NCBI GenBank assembly: GCA_964582785.1
Contig: CAZOTT010000014.1
Coordinates: 1 to 40,101, forward strand
Source of the DNA: JAMOQA01 sp964582785
GTDB taxonomy: Bacteria > Acidobacteriota > Polarisedimenticolia > J045
DNA length: 40,101 bases
Direction of reading: 5' to 3'
Shown: positions 23,246 through 32,080 of the stretch, in pieces
Position numbering within the stretch: position 1 is the first letter of the stretch
How the letters are laid out: every line of letters begins with the position of its first letter
Position numbers and translations under genes: made by a program
Notes under the pieces: model-generated
What the model saw: the letters and a program-made list of their open reading frames with translations, nothing else
What the model was told of the DNA's origin: nothing
The model's database searches: none

Positions 23246-24381
23246 CGCTCGATCCGCCGGCAGGCCTCCGCCAGCACTTTCCCGGGAGGCAGGAACACGA
23301 TCCGCACGTGGTGCGTTCCTTCCTTCTGGCCGAACCCTCCCCCGTGGACGGTGACGACCCCCTCCTCGAGGATCAGGCCGCGGACCAGGTCCAGGTCGTC
23401 CATCCCGAGGTCCACCCGGGGAAAGGCGTAGAAGGCCCCCCGGGGGGGCACGATCGACCAGCCGGGTATCCGCCGCAGCCGTTCCACCAGCAGGTCCCGG
23501 CGGCGGCGGAGGCGGGCGTTGACCTCGGTGACGTGCTCGTTGGTCCCGTCGAGGGCCGCGGGAATCGCCCACTGGACCGGGTGGTTGGCGCACAGCCGGG
23601 CCCGGATGAGCCGGCCCACCGCCTCCCGGAGCGGCGCGAGGACCGGGGTGGGGCCGGACAGGATGCACCAGCCGATCCGCAGGCCCGGCCCGAGCCAGAC
23701 CTTGGAAAGGCCCCCGAACGTGGCGATCGGAATGTCGTCCCGGAGGCTGGCGGTCGCCACGTGTTCCCCGCCGTCGAGGACCATGCGGTCGTAGATCTCG
23801 TCGGACAGGACGAGCAGCCGGTGACGGGCCGCCACCTCGAGCACCCGCTCGAGGGTCTCCCGGGAGGCGATCGAGCCCGTCGGGTTGTTCGGGTTGATCA
23901 GGACGATCGCCCGGGTTCCCGGGTCGATCCGCCGCTCGATGTCCCCCGGGTCGGGCTGCCAGCCGTTCCCCTCGTCCAGGTCGTAGGGGATGACCCGGGC
24001 GCCGATCTTGGCGGTCACCGCCTGGTAGAGGGGATAGCCGGGGCGGGGCAGGAGGACCCCCTCGCCCGGGTCGAGCAGCGCGGTGAGCACGGTCTCGATC
24101 GGCTCCGAGGCCCCGTGGCCGACGAAGACGTCCCGGACCGCCCGGATCCCCTTCCGTTCCTCGGCGTCCCGGCGGATCGCGTCGAGGGCCTCGGGGATCC
24201 CCTCGGAGGGGCTGTAGGAGGTACGACCGTCCCGCAGGGCCCGGACGATCGCCTCCACGACCGGTGCCGGGGTGCGGAAGTCGAACTGGCAGGGGTCCCC
24301 GATGTTCAGGTAGATCAGGTCCTTTCCCGCGGCCGCCGCCCGGCGGGCGAGCAGGACCACGTCGCGGACGGCGTAGGTCAC
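23227..24381 (-). CDS. Class I/II aminotransferase, alanine aminotransferase-like
   Basis: 384 residues from GTG 24381. PLP-dependent transamination, probably alanine/2-oxoglutarate. Motifs: GKDLIYLNIGDPCQFDF, TSYSPSEGIPEALDAIRRD, VGHGASEPIETVLTALLDP, VLINPNNPTGSIASRE with the invariant Asn, LLVLSDEIYDRMVLDG (Asp and Tyr), ATFGGLSKVWLGPGLRIGW with the PLP lysine and binding Arg, and THHVRIVFLPP with the carboxylate Arg. The start is uncertain. Family members begin about 12 residues earlier (here RTARRIEGVTYAVRDV), and no ATG, GTG or TTG lies in that stretch; the GTG used has a GAGG only 2 nt before it. A homopolymer C run farther upstream (24451-24459) could hide a sequencing error. The stop overlaps the GT4 stop region. 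Confidence 0.85.
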   Translation of the reverse strand: MTYAVRDVVLLARRAAAAGKDLIYLNIGDPCQFDFRTPAPVVEAIVRALRDGRTSYSPSEGIPEALDAIRRDAEERKGIRAVRDVFVGHGASEPIETVLTALLDPGEGVLLPRPGYPLYQAVTAKIGARVIPYDLDEGNGWQPDPGDIERRIDPGTRAIVLINPNNPTGSIASRETLERVLEVAARHRLLVLSDEIYDRMVLDGGEHVATASLRDDIPIATFGGLSKVWLGPGLRIGWCILSGPTPVLAPLREAVGRLIRARLCANHPVQWAIPAALDGTNEHVTEVNARLRRRRDLLVERLRRIPGWSIVPPRGAFYAFPRVDLGMDDLDLVRGLILEEGVVTVHGGGFGQKEGTHHVRIVFLPPGKVLAEACRRIERYCSRG

Positions 24382-24511
24382 GCCCTCGATCCGGCGGGCG
24401 GTGCGGATCGGCGGGTAAGACGAGGAGGCCCTCGGTCTCTCCCGGGGGGACTGGGGGGGGGAGGAGGATTGTCGTTCGCCGGAGGGGGCCGGGCAAGGGG
24501 GGCGGCAGGCG

Positions 24512-24538
24512 CCGGGCCCCGGCAGGGCCGGGGCCCGG
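24512..24538 (-). terminator. Strong hairpin after P5C dehydrogenase
   Basis: CCGGGCCCCGGC, 3-nt loop AGG, GCCGGGGCCCGG: a perfect 12-bp stem beginning 25 nt after the dehydrogenase stop. No U-run follows. It separates the gene from the aminotransferase; the rest of that 182-bp gap shows only the C-run. Confidence 0.7.
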
Positions 24539-24563
24539 GCCGCGGATCGGCGCCGCCGGGGGG

Positions 24564-26195
24564 CTACTCTTCTTCCATGAACGGGTACCGCCAGTCCCGC
24601 GGCGGCGCGAAGGTTTCCTTGATCGCCCGGGCGGAGGTCCAGCGCAGCAGGTTCATCGCGGAGCCGGCCTTGTCGTTCGTTCCGGAGCCCCGGGACCCGC
24701 CGAACGGCTGCTGGCCGACCACGGCGCCGGTCGGCTTGTCGTTGATGTAGAAGTTGCCCGCGGCGTGACGCAGGGCCTGGGAGATCGCCTGGATCGCCCG
24801 CCGGTCCCGGGCGAAGACGGCGCCGGTCAGGCCGTACGGGCTCGTCCCGTTGCAGAGCTCGATCGCCCGGTCCAGGTCCCGGTCCGGGTAGACCCAGATG
24901 CTGAGCAGCGGCCCGAACCATTCTTCCTGCATCAGCCGGTGCCGGGGGTCCTCCACCTCGACCACCGTCGGCTCGATGAACCATCCCTTCCGGCGGTCAT
25001 GGCCGCCCCCGGCGACGATCTTCGCCTTCTTCGAGCGCTTCGCCGTCGCGATCGCCCCGGTGATCTTCTCGAAGGAGGCCCGGTCGATCACCGCCCCCAT
25101 GAAGTTCCGGAAGTCGGTGACGTCTCCCATCCGGATCTCCCGGACGGCGCCGGCGAGGCCGCGGCGGATCCGGGGCCAGAGGGAGCGGGGCACGTACGCC
25201 CGGGACGCGGCGGAGCACTTCTGCCCCTGGTACTCGAAGGCGCCCCGGACCAGGGCCGTCACCACCTCGTCGACGTCCGCGGAGGCGTGGACGAAGACGA
25301 AGTCCTTGCCCCCGGTCTCCCCGACCAGCCGGGGGTAGGTGCGGTAGGAGCGGATGTTCGTGCCCACCGCCTGCCAGATGCCCTGGAAGGTCGACGTGGA
25401 GCCGGTGAAGTGGACGCCCGCCAGGGAGGGATCCGCCAGGACGACCGGCCCGATCGCGGATCCCGGCCCCGGCAGGAAGTTGATGACTCCCGCGGGCAGG
25501 CCGGCTTCCCGGAGAACGTTGAAGATCACCCAGTTCGAGGCCACCGACGTCGAGGCGGGTTTCCAGACGACGGTGTTCCCCATCATCGCCGGGGAGGTGG
25601 GCAGGTTGCCGCCGATCGACGTGAAGTTGAAGGGAGTCACGGCGAAGACGAACCCCTCGAGGGGGCGGTACTCCATCACGTTCCACGTCCCGGCGGCGGA
25701 CCGGGGCTGGTCCTCGTAGAGGCGCTGCATGTACCAGGGGTTGAACCGCCAGAAGTCGATCAGCTCGCAGGCGGCATCGATTTCCGCCTGGTGGACCGTC
25801 TTGCTCTGGCCCAGCATCGTCGCGGCGTTGGCCAGGGCGCGGTACGGCCCGGCGAGGAGCTCCGCCGCCTTGAGAAAGATGGCGGCGCGCACCTCCCAGG
25901 GTGTCCGCGACCATGTTTCCCACGCCTCCCGGGCCGCCCGCACCGCCATCCGCACCTCGCGGGGCCCGGCCATGTGGACCCGGGCGATCGCGCGGCGGTG
26001 GTCGTGGGGCAGGCGCTGGAGGGCGATCTTCCCCGTGCGGATCTCCCTGCCGCCGATCACGCAGGGGATTTCCAGCGGCTCCTCCAGCAGGCGCTGGAGC
26101 TGTTCCTTGACGGCCGCCCGCTCCGGGGTGCCGGGCGCGTAGGACAGGACCGGCTCGTTTTTCGGCTCGGGTACGCGGTAGACACCGTTCGGCAT
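24564..26195 (-). CDS. pruA: Delta-1-pyrroline-5-carboxylate dehydrogenase
   Basis: 543 residues, the size of the stand-alone (ALDH4-type) enzyme. It oxidises glutamate-5-semialdehyde to glutamate, the second step of proline breakdown, with NAD+. Features: N-terminal NEPVLSYAPGTPERAAVKEQ, EGFVFAVTPFNFTSIGGNLP (cofactor entry), GNTVVWKPASTSVASNW, PRLVGETGGKDFVFVHASA with the general-base Glu, and FEYQGQKCSAASRAYVP with nucleophile Cys327. C-terminal GAVVGQQPFGGSRGSGTNDK is the typical ALDH4 ending. ATG 26195 has AAAGGAG 8 nt upstream. No proline dehydrogenase gene is in the window. It diverges from the histidine kinase gene, and a hairpin follows its stop. Confidence 0.97.
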   Translation of the reverse strand: MPNGVYRVPEPKNEPVLSYAPGTPERAAVKEQLQRLLEEPLEIPCVIGGREIRTGKIALQRLPHDHRRAIARVHMAGPREVRMAVRAAREAWETWSRTPWEVRAAIFLKAAELLAGPYRALANAATMLGQSKTVHQAEIDAACELIDFWRFNPWYMQRLYEDQPRSAAGTWNVMEYRPLEGFVFAVTPFNFTSIGGNLPTSPAMMGNTVVWKPASTSVASNWVIFNVLREAGLPAGVINFLPGPGSAIGPVVLADPSLAGVHFTGSTSTFQGIWQAVGTNIRSYRTYPRLVGETGGKDFVFVHASADVDEVVTALVRGAFEYQGQKCSAASRAYVPRSLWPRIRRGLAGAVREIRMGDVTDFRNFMGAVIDRASFEKITGAIATAKRSKKAKIVAGGGHDRRKGWFIEPTVVEVEDPRHRLMQEEWFGPLLSIWVYPDRDLDRAIELCNGTSPYGLTGAVFARDRRAIQAISQALRHAAGNFYINDKPTGAVVGQQPFGGSRGSGTNDKAGSAMNLLRWTSARAIKETFAPPRDWRYPFMEEE

Positions 26196-26248
26196 CGCTT
26201 CGTCTCCTTTCCCTTCCCGCGCACGGGGCGGGATCCCGGGGGAGGGGC

Positions 26249-26254
26249 AGTCTA
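26249..26254 (-). promoter_or_regulatory. Candidate -10 element (TAGACT) for P5C dehydrogenase
   Basis: Minus-strand TAGACT about 54 nt before the ATG at 26195. Same hexamer as upstream of the hydrolase and TPR genes. The -35 region is not recognisable. Confidence 0.35.
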
Positions 26255-26291
26255 TCCCGAAGGGGGAGGCGGGCCCAGCGGTGCCGGGGGC

Positions 26292-26297
26292 TATACT
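26292..26297 (+). promoter_or_regulatory. Candidate -10 element (TATACT) for the histidine kinase operon
   Basis: TATACT, 5/6 to the sigma-70 -10 box, 48 nt before ATG 26345. No good -35. It lies in the divergent 149-bp region shared with P5C dehydrogenase. Confidence 0.35.
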
Positions 26298-26344
26298 GGG
26301 ACCGGCCGGTGGACCGCGCCGCGGGACCCCGGCGAGGGGAATCG

Positions 26345-28492
26345 ATGCCGAAGGGGAAGGAAGCCGCCCGCGAGACCGTGCCGGACCCCTCGGCGCTGCT
26401 CGCCGCCCTCGATGCCGCCGGGGTCCAGCTGGCCGTGATCGACGCGGGGTTCCGGGTCGCCTGGGCCAGCCGATCGCTGCTGGAGAGCCGGGGGGCCGAC
26501 CTGGTCGGCGCGACCTGCCGGGGGCGGCTCCTGCGCCGGAAGCTCGACTGCAGCGGGTGCCGGCTGGAGCGGGTGCTCGAGGAGCGCCGTCCCCACTGCA
26601 CGTGGGTCCCGGAAACCCGGCCGGGGGCCCTGGGCCCGCGCCTGCTGCTCTTCCAGGTACCCCTTCCGGGCCGGCGCATCCTCGAGATGATCCTCGACAC
26701 GGGGGGGCCCGACCGGGCGTTTCCCGACCAGGTGTTCCGCGAGCGCGTCCTGTCGGCCGGGCTGCGGCACGTGCCGGCCGGCGTGGTCCTCCTCGACGCG
26801 GAAATGCGCGTCGTGGCGGCCAACCCCCCGGCGGTCACGCTCCTGGTCGATCCGGCGGCGGACACCCTCGAGGAACGGGAACTCGCCCTGCGGGGCCGCC
26901 GCATCGAGGAGCTGCTTCCGGCGGGGGTGCTGCCGGCGCGGGGGAAGGACCTGGCCCGCCTGCTCGAGCGGCGGGCGACGATCGAGGGGGTGGAGGCCGT
27001 CTTCGGGGAGGGCCCCGCGCGCCGCGTCTTCCAGTTCTCCCTGGCCGCGGTTCCCGGGCCGGACGGGCACCTGGCGGCGGCCGTCGCCGTTCTCGTCGAG
27101 ATCACCCGGGAACGGGCCTACCGGGAGGCCCTCTCGCGCAAGATCGCCCAGCTCGGGCTCCTGCAGGAGGTCAGCCGGGTGCTGGCCCGCACCGCCCGGC
27201 TCGACCAGGTCCTGGGGGTCGTGCTGGCGGCGATGGTCCACCCGGCGGGCCTCGGCCTGTCCGCGGCGGCGCTTTTCCTCGTCGATCCGCACCGGGAAGT
27301 GCTCCGCGGGCGCATGGCCCGCCGCCGGCCGGGAATCGAGGGGACGGCGTCCCCGGAAAATCTCGGCGAGCGGATCGAGGCTCTCGCCTTCCAGCCCCCG
27401 TTCCCGGAAGACCGGGTTCTCGAGACGATGGTGCGCCGGGTCGTGGTGCCCCTCGACCGGCACGACCATCCCCTGGTGCGCGCCCTGGCCGACGGGAAGC
27501 CGCGCCCCCTCGCCGCCGGCGGTCCATCGGACGTCGTCGAACCCCGCCTCGCCGGCTTCCTCGGGTTCGAGCCCGCCTGGCTCGTCGGCCTGCGCGGGCA
27601 GTCCGAGGGCCTCGGCGTGCTGTGCGGGACCCTGCCCCGGGACCACGGCCGGGAGGAGGACCTCCCGGGCCTGCTCGGCCTGCTCGCCGCCAGCGCGGCG
27701 GGTGCCATCCAGCGTTCCCGGCTCCACGACGAGCTCGCGCAGCGGCTCGAGGACCTCCGTGTCGCCCACGAGCGGACCCGCCACCTGCAGCGCAAGCTGC
27801 TCGAGGAGGAACGCCTGTCGGCGATCGGCGAGCTGGCGGCCGAGATCGTGCACCAGATCCGCAATCCCCTCTCGATTCTCGGCGGCTTCGCCCGGCGCCT
27901 CGAGCGGTCGATTCCCCCGGACGATCCGCGACACGAGGACGTGGCGATCATCGTGGAGGAGGCCTCCCGCATGGAGGTGATCCTCGAGCGGATCCGGCAG
28001 GAGGTCCGGGTGGCCCGGTCGCCCGCGGAGGAGGCGGTCGACGTCGCGGGCCTCGTCGACGACGCCGTCGCCCGGTACCGGGAGCTGGCGGCGGAGCAGG
28101 GGATCGAGCTGGTGGCCGACGTGGAGGAGGGCCTGCCGGAGGTCCGGGGAGGGCGGGAGATCCTGATGGAGGTCCTCGACAACCTGCTGCGGAACGCCTT
28201 CGACGCGGTCGGCCGGGGCGGGCGGGTGGCGGTCGAGGCGCGCCGCATCCGCGATACCGTGCACATCGTCGTCGAGGACAACGGCCCGGGACTTTCCGCC
28301 GAGGACATCGAGAAGGTCTTCGAGCCGTTCTACACGACGAAGGCGGGAGGAACCGGGCTGGGGCTGCCCCTCGCCCGGCGGCTGGTCGCCCAGTGCGGGG
28401 GATCGCTGACCGCCGGGGGCCGTCCCGGCGAGGGTTCCCGCTTCCGCGTGGTCCTCCCCCTGGCGGAGGCCGGGAGGAAGAAGGAGGACTGA
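26345..28492 (+). CDS. Sensor histidine kinase (PAS, GAF, HisKA, HATPase)
   Basis: 715 residues, no membrane segment, so a soluble sensor. Two PAS-like regions at the N-terminus (GVQLAVIDAGFRVAWASRSL and PAGVVLLDAEMRVVAANPPA), the first with a Cys-rich bend (LDCSGCRLERVL). Next a GAF domain (QVLGVVLAAMVHPAGLGLSA to LLAASAAGAIQRSRL). The kinase core follows: HisKA with LAAEIVHQIRNPLSILGG (His503), then the ATPase with LLRNAFDA (N box), DNGPGLS (G1), FEPFYTTKAGGTGLGLPLA (F/G2). It should autophosphorylate and pass phosphate to the receiver encoded 3 bp downstream. The signal is not known. ATG 26345 has GAGGGG close upstream; a GTG at 26309 is an alternative. First gene of an operon with glgC and a permease. 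Confidence 0.94.
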   Translation: MPKGKEAARETVPDPSALLAALDAAGVQLAVIDAGFRVAWASRSLLESRGADLVGATCRGRLLRRKLDCSGCRLERVLEERRPHCTWVPETRPGALGPRLLLFQVPLPGRRILEMILDTGGPDRAFPDQVFRERVLSAGLRHVPAGVVLLDAEMRVVAANPPAVTLLVDPAADTLEERELALRGRRIEELLPAGVLPARGKDLARLLERRATIEGVEAVFGEGPARRVFQFSLAAVPGPDGHLAAAVAVLVEITRERAYREALSRKIAQLGLLQEVSRVLARTARLDQVLGVVLAAMVHPAGLGLSAAALFLVDPHREVLRGRMARRRPGIEGTASPENLGERIEALAFQPPFPEDRVLETMVRRVVVPLDRHDHPLVRALADGKPRPLAAGGPSDVVEPRLAGFLGFEPAWLVGLRGQSEGLGVLCGTLPRDHGREEDLPGLLGLLAASAAGAIQRSRLHDELAQRLEDLRVAHERTRHLQRKLLEEERLSAIGELAAEIVHQIRNPLSILGGFARRLERSIPPDDPRHEDVAIIVEEASRMEVILERIRQEVRVARSPAEEAVDVAGLVDDAVARYRELAAEQGIELVADVEEGLPEVRGGREILMEVLDNLLRNAFDAVGRGGRVAVEARRIRDTVHIVVEDNGPGLSAEDIEKVFEPFYTTKAGGTGLGLPLARRLVAQCGGSLTAGGRPGEGSRFRVVLPLAEAGRKKED

Positions 28493-28495
28493 ACG

Positions 28496-28876
28496 ATGGC
28501 CCGTATCCTGATCGTGGATGACGAGACGAACCTCCGGCTCCTCTACCGCAAGGAGCTGGAGGAGGAGGGCCACGAGGTGATCGAGGCCGCGACGGCCGAG
28601 GAAGGGATCCGCGCCTTCGAGCGGAGCGCCCCGGACCTGGTCGTCCTCGACATCCGGATGCCGGGGATGAACGGGCTCGAGGCGATGGCGCGGATCCTGG
28701 ACCGGGACCGCCGGATCCCGATCATCCTGCACACCGCGTACGATTCCTACCGGGACGACTTCACCTCGTGGGCGGCCGACGCCTACGTGACGAAGGGGCC
28801 CGACACGACCGAGCTCAAGCGGACGATCCGGCGCCTCCTGGAGGAACGGGAGCACCTGGGGCCGCCCGAGATCTGA
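28496..28876 (+). CDS. Receiver-only response regulator
   Basis: 126 residues, a single CheY-like domain. Acid pocket Asp8-Asp9 (ILIVDDETN), phosphoacceptor Asp52 (LVVLDIRMPGMNG), Thr80 (IILHTAYDSY) and Lys100 (AYVTKGPDT). The usual Lys-Pro after the last strand is Lys-Gly-Pro here. No output domain, so it should act by protein contact or as a phosphate relay. It is directly coupled to the histidine kinase gene (3 bp), and glgC follows after 20 bp. The pairing with glycogen synthesis suggests it reports carbon or energy status, but this is inference. Confidence 0.95.
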   Translation: MARILIVDDETNLRLLYRKELEEEGHEVIEAATAEEGIRAFERSAPDLVVLDIRMPGMNGLEAMARILDRDRRIPIILHTAYDSYRDDFTSWAADAYVTKGPDTTELKRTIRRLLEEREHLGPPEI

Positions 28877-28896
28877 GGCCCCCGGAGGAACCAGCG

Positions 28897-30156
28897 ATGA
28901 CCGCGTCGCGGCGGCGTAAGAGGAAGACCGTGCACCCGGACGTGCTGCGCCGGGTGATCACCTTCGTCCTGGCGGGCGGGAAGGGGGAGCGGCTCTACCC
29001 GCTCACCCGCGACCGGTCGAAGCCGGCGGTCCCGTTCGGTGGCACCTACCGGATCATCGACTTCACCCTCTCGAACTGCGTGAACAGCGGGCTGCGCCGG
29101 ATCTACCTGCTGACCCAGTACAAGTCGGCTTCCCTCCAGCTCCACGTCAAGCAGGGATGGAACCTGTTTTCCGCGGAGCTCGGGGAGTACGTCTGGACCG
29201 TGCCGCCCCAGCTCCGCGTCGGGACGACCTGGTACCTGGGCACCGCCGACGCGGTCTGGCAGAACGTCTACATTCTCAGCGACGAGAAACCGAGCCACGT
29301 CGTCGTCCTGTCCGGCGACCACGTCTACCGGATGGACTACCGGGAGATGCTTGCCGAGCACATCGAGCGGGGCGCCGAGGCCACGATGGCCGTCTTCCCG
29401 GTCCCCGCCGCGGAGGCTGCCCGGTTCGGTGTCGTCGAGACCGGGGCGGACGGCCGGGTGACCGGCTTCCGCGAGAAACCGCGGGACCTCGACCCGGGGG
29501 GGCCGGAGGTCCTGGCGAACATGGGGGTCTACGTGTTCGACACGGAGACCCTGGTCGCGGCGGTCAGCCGGGACGCCCGGCGGGAGTCGTCGTCCCACGA
29601 CTTCGGGCACGACGTCTTTCCCGCCCTGGTGGCCGAGGGTCACCGGGTCTACGCGCATCGCTTCCACGGGGCCGGGGCCGACGACCGGCCGTACTGGCGG
29701 GACATCGGGACCCTCGACGCCTACTACGAGGCGAACATGGACCTGGTGGCGGTCAGCCCGGAGTTCAACCTCTACGACGGCGAGTGGCCGGTTCGTTCCG
29801 CCCCGATCCAGGCGCCTCCCGCCAAGTTCGTCTTCGCCGGCGGCGAGAAGGGGAGGATCGGGGAGGCCCTCGACTCGCTGGTCTCGCCGGGGGCGATCGT
29901 CAGCGGCGGCCGGGTGGAACGCTCGATCCTCGGCCCCGGCTGCCGCGTGAACTCCTGGTCCCGGGTCGAGGACAGCATCCTGATGGACAGGGTCGACGTG
30001 GGCCGGCACGCGGTGGTGCGCCGGGCGATCGTGGACAAGGGGGTCCGGATCCCCGAGGGGTACGAGGTCGGCGTCGACCCGGAAGCGGACCGGAAACGGT
30101 TCTTCGTCACCCCCGGCGGTCTCGTCGTGATTCCGAAGGGGGAACAGCTCGATTGA
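28897..30156 (+). CDS. glgC: Glucose-1-phosphate adenylyltransferase
   Basis: 419 residues, normal for bacterial ADP-glucose pyrophosphorylase. Makes ADP-glucose from ATP and glucose-1-phosphate, the committed step of glycogen synthesis. Motifs: FVLAGGKGERLYPLTRDRSK (nucleotide loop), KPAVPFGGTYRIIDFTLSNC, WYLGTADAVWQN, VVVLSGDHVYRMDY (metal Asp), VTGFREKP (sugar-phosphate Lys), YWRDIGTLDAYYEANMDL and a C-terminal left-handed beta-helix ending VVIPKGEQLD. The start ATG has GGAGGAA 6 nt upstream. It is third in the operon, and the permease starts 13 bp later. GlgA and GlgB are not present here; the GH57 enzyme at 8849-10930 may work on the product. Confidence 0.97.
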   Translation: MTASRRRKRKTVHPDVLRRVITFVLAGGKGERLYPLTRDRSKPAVPFGGTYRIIDFTLSNCVNSGLRRIYLLTQYKSASLQLHVKQGWNLFSAELGEYVWTVPPQLRVGTTWYLGTADAVWQNVYILSDEKPSHVVVLSGDHVYRMDYREMLAEHIERGAEATMAVFPVPAAEAARFGVVETGADGRVTGFREKPRDLDPGGPEVLANMGVYVFDTETLVAAVSRDARRESSSHDFGHDVFPALVAEGHRVYAHRFHGAGADDRPYWRDIGTLDAYYEANMDLVAVSPEFNLYDGEWPVRSAPIQAPPAKFVFAGGEKGRIGEALDSLVSPGAIVSGGRVERSILGPGCRVNSWSRVEDSILMDRVDVGRHAVVRRAIVDKGVRIPEGYEVGVDPEADRKRFFVTPGGLVVIPKGEQLD

Positions 30157-30169
30157 GGACCCGTCACCG

Positions 30170-31942
30170 GTGAATCCCGAGGCCGCCTTCGTCCTGCTCG
30201 TCGTCGCGGTCGCCTTCGTCCTGTTCTGGACGGAGGCCCTGGCGGTCGAGCTGGTCGGGCTGCTGGCCCTGCTCGCCCTGGTCGCCGGGGGAGTCCTGGA
30301 CCCGGCGGGCGCGTTCCACGGCTTCGGCAGCCCGGCCCTCGTGATGATCGGCAGCGTGCTGATCCTGTCCGCCAGCCTCGTCCGCAACGGGGCGGGCGAG
30401 CGGATCGTCCACCGCCTCGAGCGCCTGTCCCGCGGCGGGCCGGAACGGGTGGTGCCCCTGCTGCTCGGCACCGTCACCCTCGTCTCCGCCTTCATCAACA
30501 ACGTCGCCGCGACGGCGATGTTCCTCCCCGTCGCGGAAAGCCTGGCCCGGATCCGGCGCATGTCCCCTTCCCGCCTGCTGATGCCGGTGGCCTTCGCCAG
30601 CCTGCTCGGGGGGGTCTGCACCCTGACCGGGACCTCGACGAACGTTGCCGTGGCCGGGGCCCTGGTGAAGCACGGCCAGCCTCCCCTCGGGCTGTTCGAG
30701 CTGGCGCCCGTGGGCGTGCCCCTCGCCGTTCTCGGGGGCGTGTACCTGTTCGTCTTTTCCCGCTGGCTCCCGGGCCGGGCCGGCCCGGTGGAGGCCGGGG
30801 GAAGCGACCGGCGGTTCTTCATGACCGAGCTCGAGGTGCCACCCGGCTCCCCGGCGGTCGGCCGGACGCTGCGGGAACTGGAACTCGGGAAGCGGGCCCG
30901 GCTGCATCCCCTGGGACTGATCCGGGGATCGGTCCGTCTCGTCGAGGGGATCCTCGACACGCCCCTGAGGGAAGGTGACATCGTCGTGGCGGAGGGGGAC
31001 GCCCGGGCGGTCAACCGTGCGGTCTCCGCGGCCGGCCTCCGGCGGAAGGCCACCCGCAAGCGGATCGAGGCCGGGCAGGCCGGCCTGACCCTGGTCGAGG
31101 CCGCGGTCTCGTACAACTCGCCCCTCCTCGGCCGGACCCTCCGGGAGGTGGACCTCCGGGGACGCTACGGCCTCGACGTGGTGGCCCTCTGGCGGCGGGG
31201 CGGCCCCGTGATCGAGAAGATCGGCGACATCCGCCTCGGCGTGGGGGACGTTCTCCTCCTGCAGGGGGCCCCGGAGCGGATCCGCCGGCTGGCGCGGGAC
31301 CCCCTGGTCCTGCTGGTGGGCGACCGTTTCCTGCCCCGCTACGAGCCGCGCCGGGAGTGGCTGTCGATCCTGGTCTTCGGGCTCGCCCTCCTGGCCGCCG
31401 CCCTCGCCGTGCTCCCGGTGTCGGTCGCGTTCCTGCTCGGCGCGGTCCTGGTCGTCGCCCTCGGTTGCATCCCCCTCGAGGAGGCGTACCGGGCGCTGAA
31501 CATGAGGTTGATCGTGCTGATCGGGGCGATGATCGGCGTCTCCCGGGCCCTGGACGTCTCGGGGGCCGCCGACTGGCTGGCCCGTGCCGTGCTGGGCCTG
31601 GCCGGGGGAGCCGGGACGCAGCATGCCCTCGTGTCCCTGGCCGCGATCTACTGGCTGACGGTCGTGCTGACGCAGCCGATGTCCAACGCGGCCGCGGCGC
31701 TGCTCGTGCTGCCGGTCGCCCTGGACACCGCCGGCCTCGTCGGTGCGAGTCCCCGGCCGTTCGCCGTCACGGTGACCGTGGCCGCCTCCCTGGCCTTCAT
31801 GACCCCCCTCGAGCCCGCCTGCCTGCTCGTGATGTCCACGGGACGGTACCGCTTCCGGGACTTCCTCGCCCTGGGGGCTCCCCTCACCCTGCTCTGCTTC
31901 GGGGCCGTTCTCCTCCTCGTCCCGCGGTTCTTCCCCTTCTGA
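30170..31942 (+). CDS. SLC13/DASS-type transporter with two TrkA-C domains
   Basis: 590 residues. Membrane half 1 (about 1-200): VLLVVAVAFVLFWTEALAVE, then TLVSAFINNVAATAMFLPVA and GGVCTLTGTSTNVAVAG, which hold the Asn/Thr-rich re-entrant signature of this superfamily (SNT-like; here TSTNVAV). Next two RCK_C (TrkA-C) domains (ELEVPPGSPAVGRTLRELEL, EAAVSYNSPLLGRTLREVDL) as in TrkA-C-containing anion permeases. Half 2 carries the second hairpin (TQPMSNAAAALLVLPVALDT). Substrates of the family are sulfate, phosphate or dicarboxylates; which one is not visible. GTG start 30170 has GAGG 11 nt upstream. Last gene of the operon; a strong hairpin follows it. Confidence 0.9.
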   Translation: MNPEAAFVLLVVAVAFVLFWTEALAVELVGLLALLALVAGGVLDPAGAFHGFGSPALVMIGSVLILSASLVRNGAGERIVHRLERLSRGGPERVVPLLLGTVTLVSAFINNVAATAMFLPVAESLARIRRMSPSRLLMPVAFASLLGGVCTLTGTSTNVAVAGALVKHGQPPLGLFELAPVGVPLAVLGGVYLFVFSRWLPGRAGPVEAGGSDRRFFMTELEVPPGSPAVGRTLRELELGKRARLHPLGLIRGSVRLVEGILDTPLREGDIVVAEGDARAVNRAVSAAGLRRKATRKRIEAGQAGLTLVEAAVSYNSPLLGRTLREVDLRGRYGLDVVALWRRGGPVIEKIGDIRLGVGDVLLLQGAPERIRRLARDPLVLLVGDRFLPRYEPRREWLSILVFGLALLAAALAVLPVSVAFLLGAVLVVALGCIPLEEAYRALNMRLIVLIGAMIGVSRALDVSGAADWLARAVLGLAGGAGTQHALVSLAAIYWLTVVLTQPMSNAAAALLVLPVALDTAGLVGASPRPFAVTVTVAASLAFMTPLEPACLLVMSTGRYRFRDFLALGAPLTLLCFGAVLLLVPRFFPF

Positions 31943-31993
31943 TCCCGGGCCGGCGGCCCGAAAACGTTCCGCGGGGTGAAAGGGACTGCCCGG

Positions 31994-32034
31994 CCTTCCT
32001 TCCCCGCCCGGAGAACCGGGGGCGGGGAGGGAGG
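31994..32034. terminator. Long hairpin between convergent genes
   Basis: A long C/T-rich arm (31994-32011) pairs with a G/A-rich arm (32016-32034); the core is CCCCGCCCGG with CCGGGGGCGGGG around loop AGAA. It lies in the 138-bp space between the permease and the secreted-protein gene and probably serves both. Nothing else seen in that gap. Confidence 0.65.
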
Positions 32035-32080
32035 AGCGCCGCTCCCACCGCCGGTCCGGAAGGTCCGCCGCGCCCGGCTC

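Noticed and set aside
26309..26344. Upstream GTG start for the histidine kinase
   Set aside because: No ribosome-binding site, and only 12 nt from the -10 box; ATG 26345 has GAGGGG. Not fully excluded.
24264..26438. Plus-strand open frame antisense to the aminotransferase/P5C dehydrogenase region
   Set aside because: Spans two real opposite-strand genes and a hairpin; composition typical of GC-rich antisense frames.
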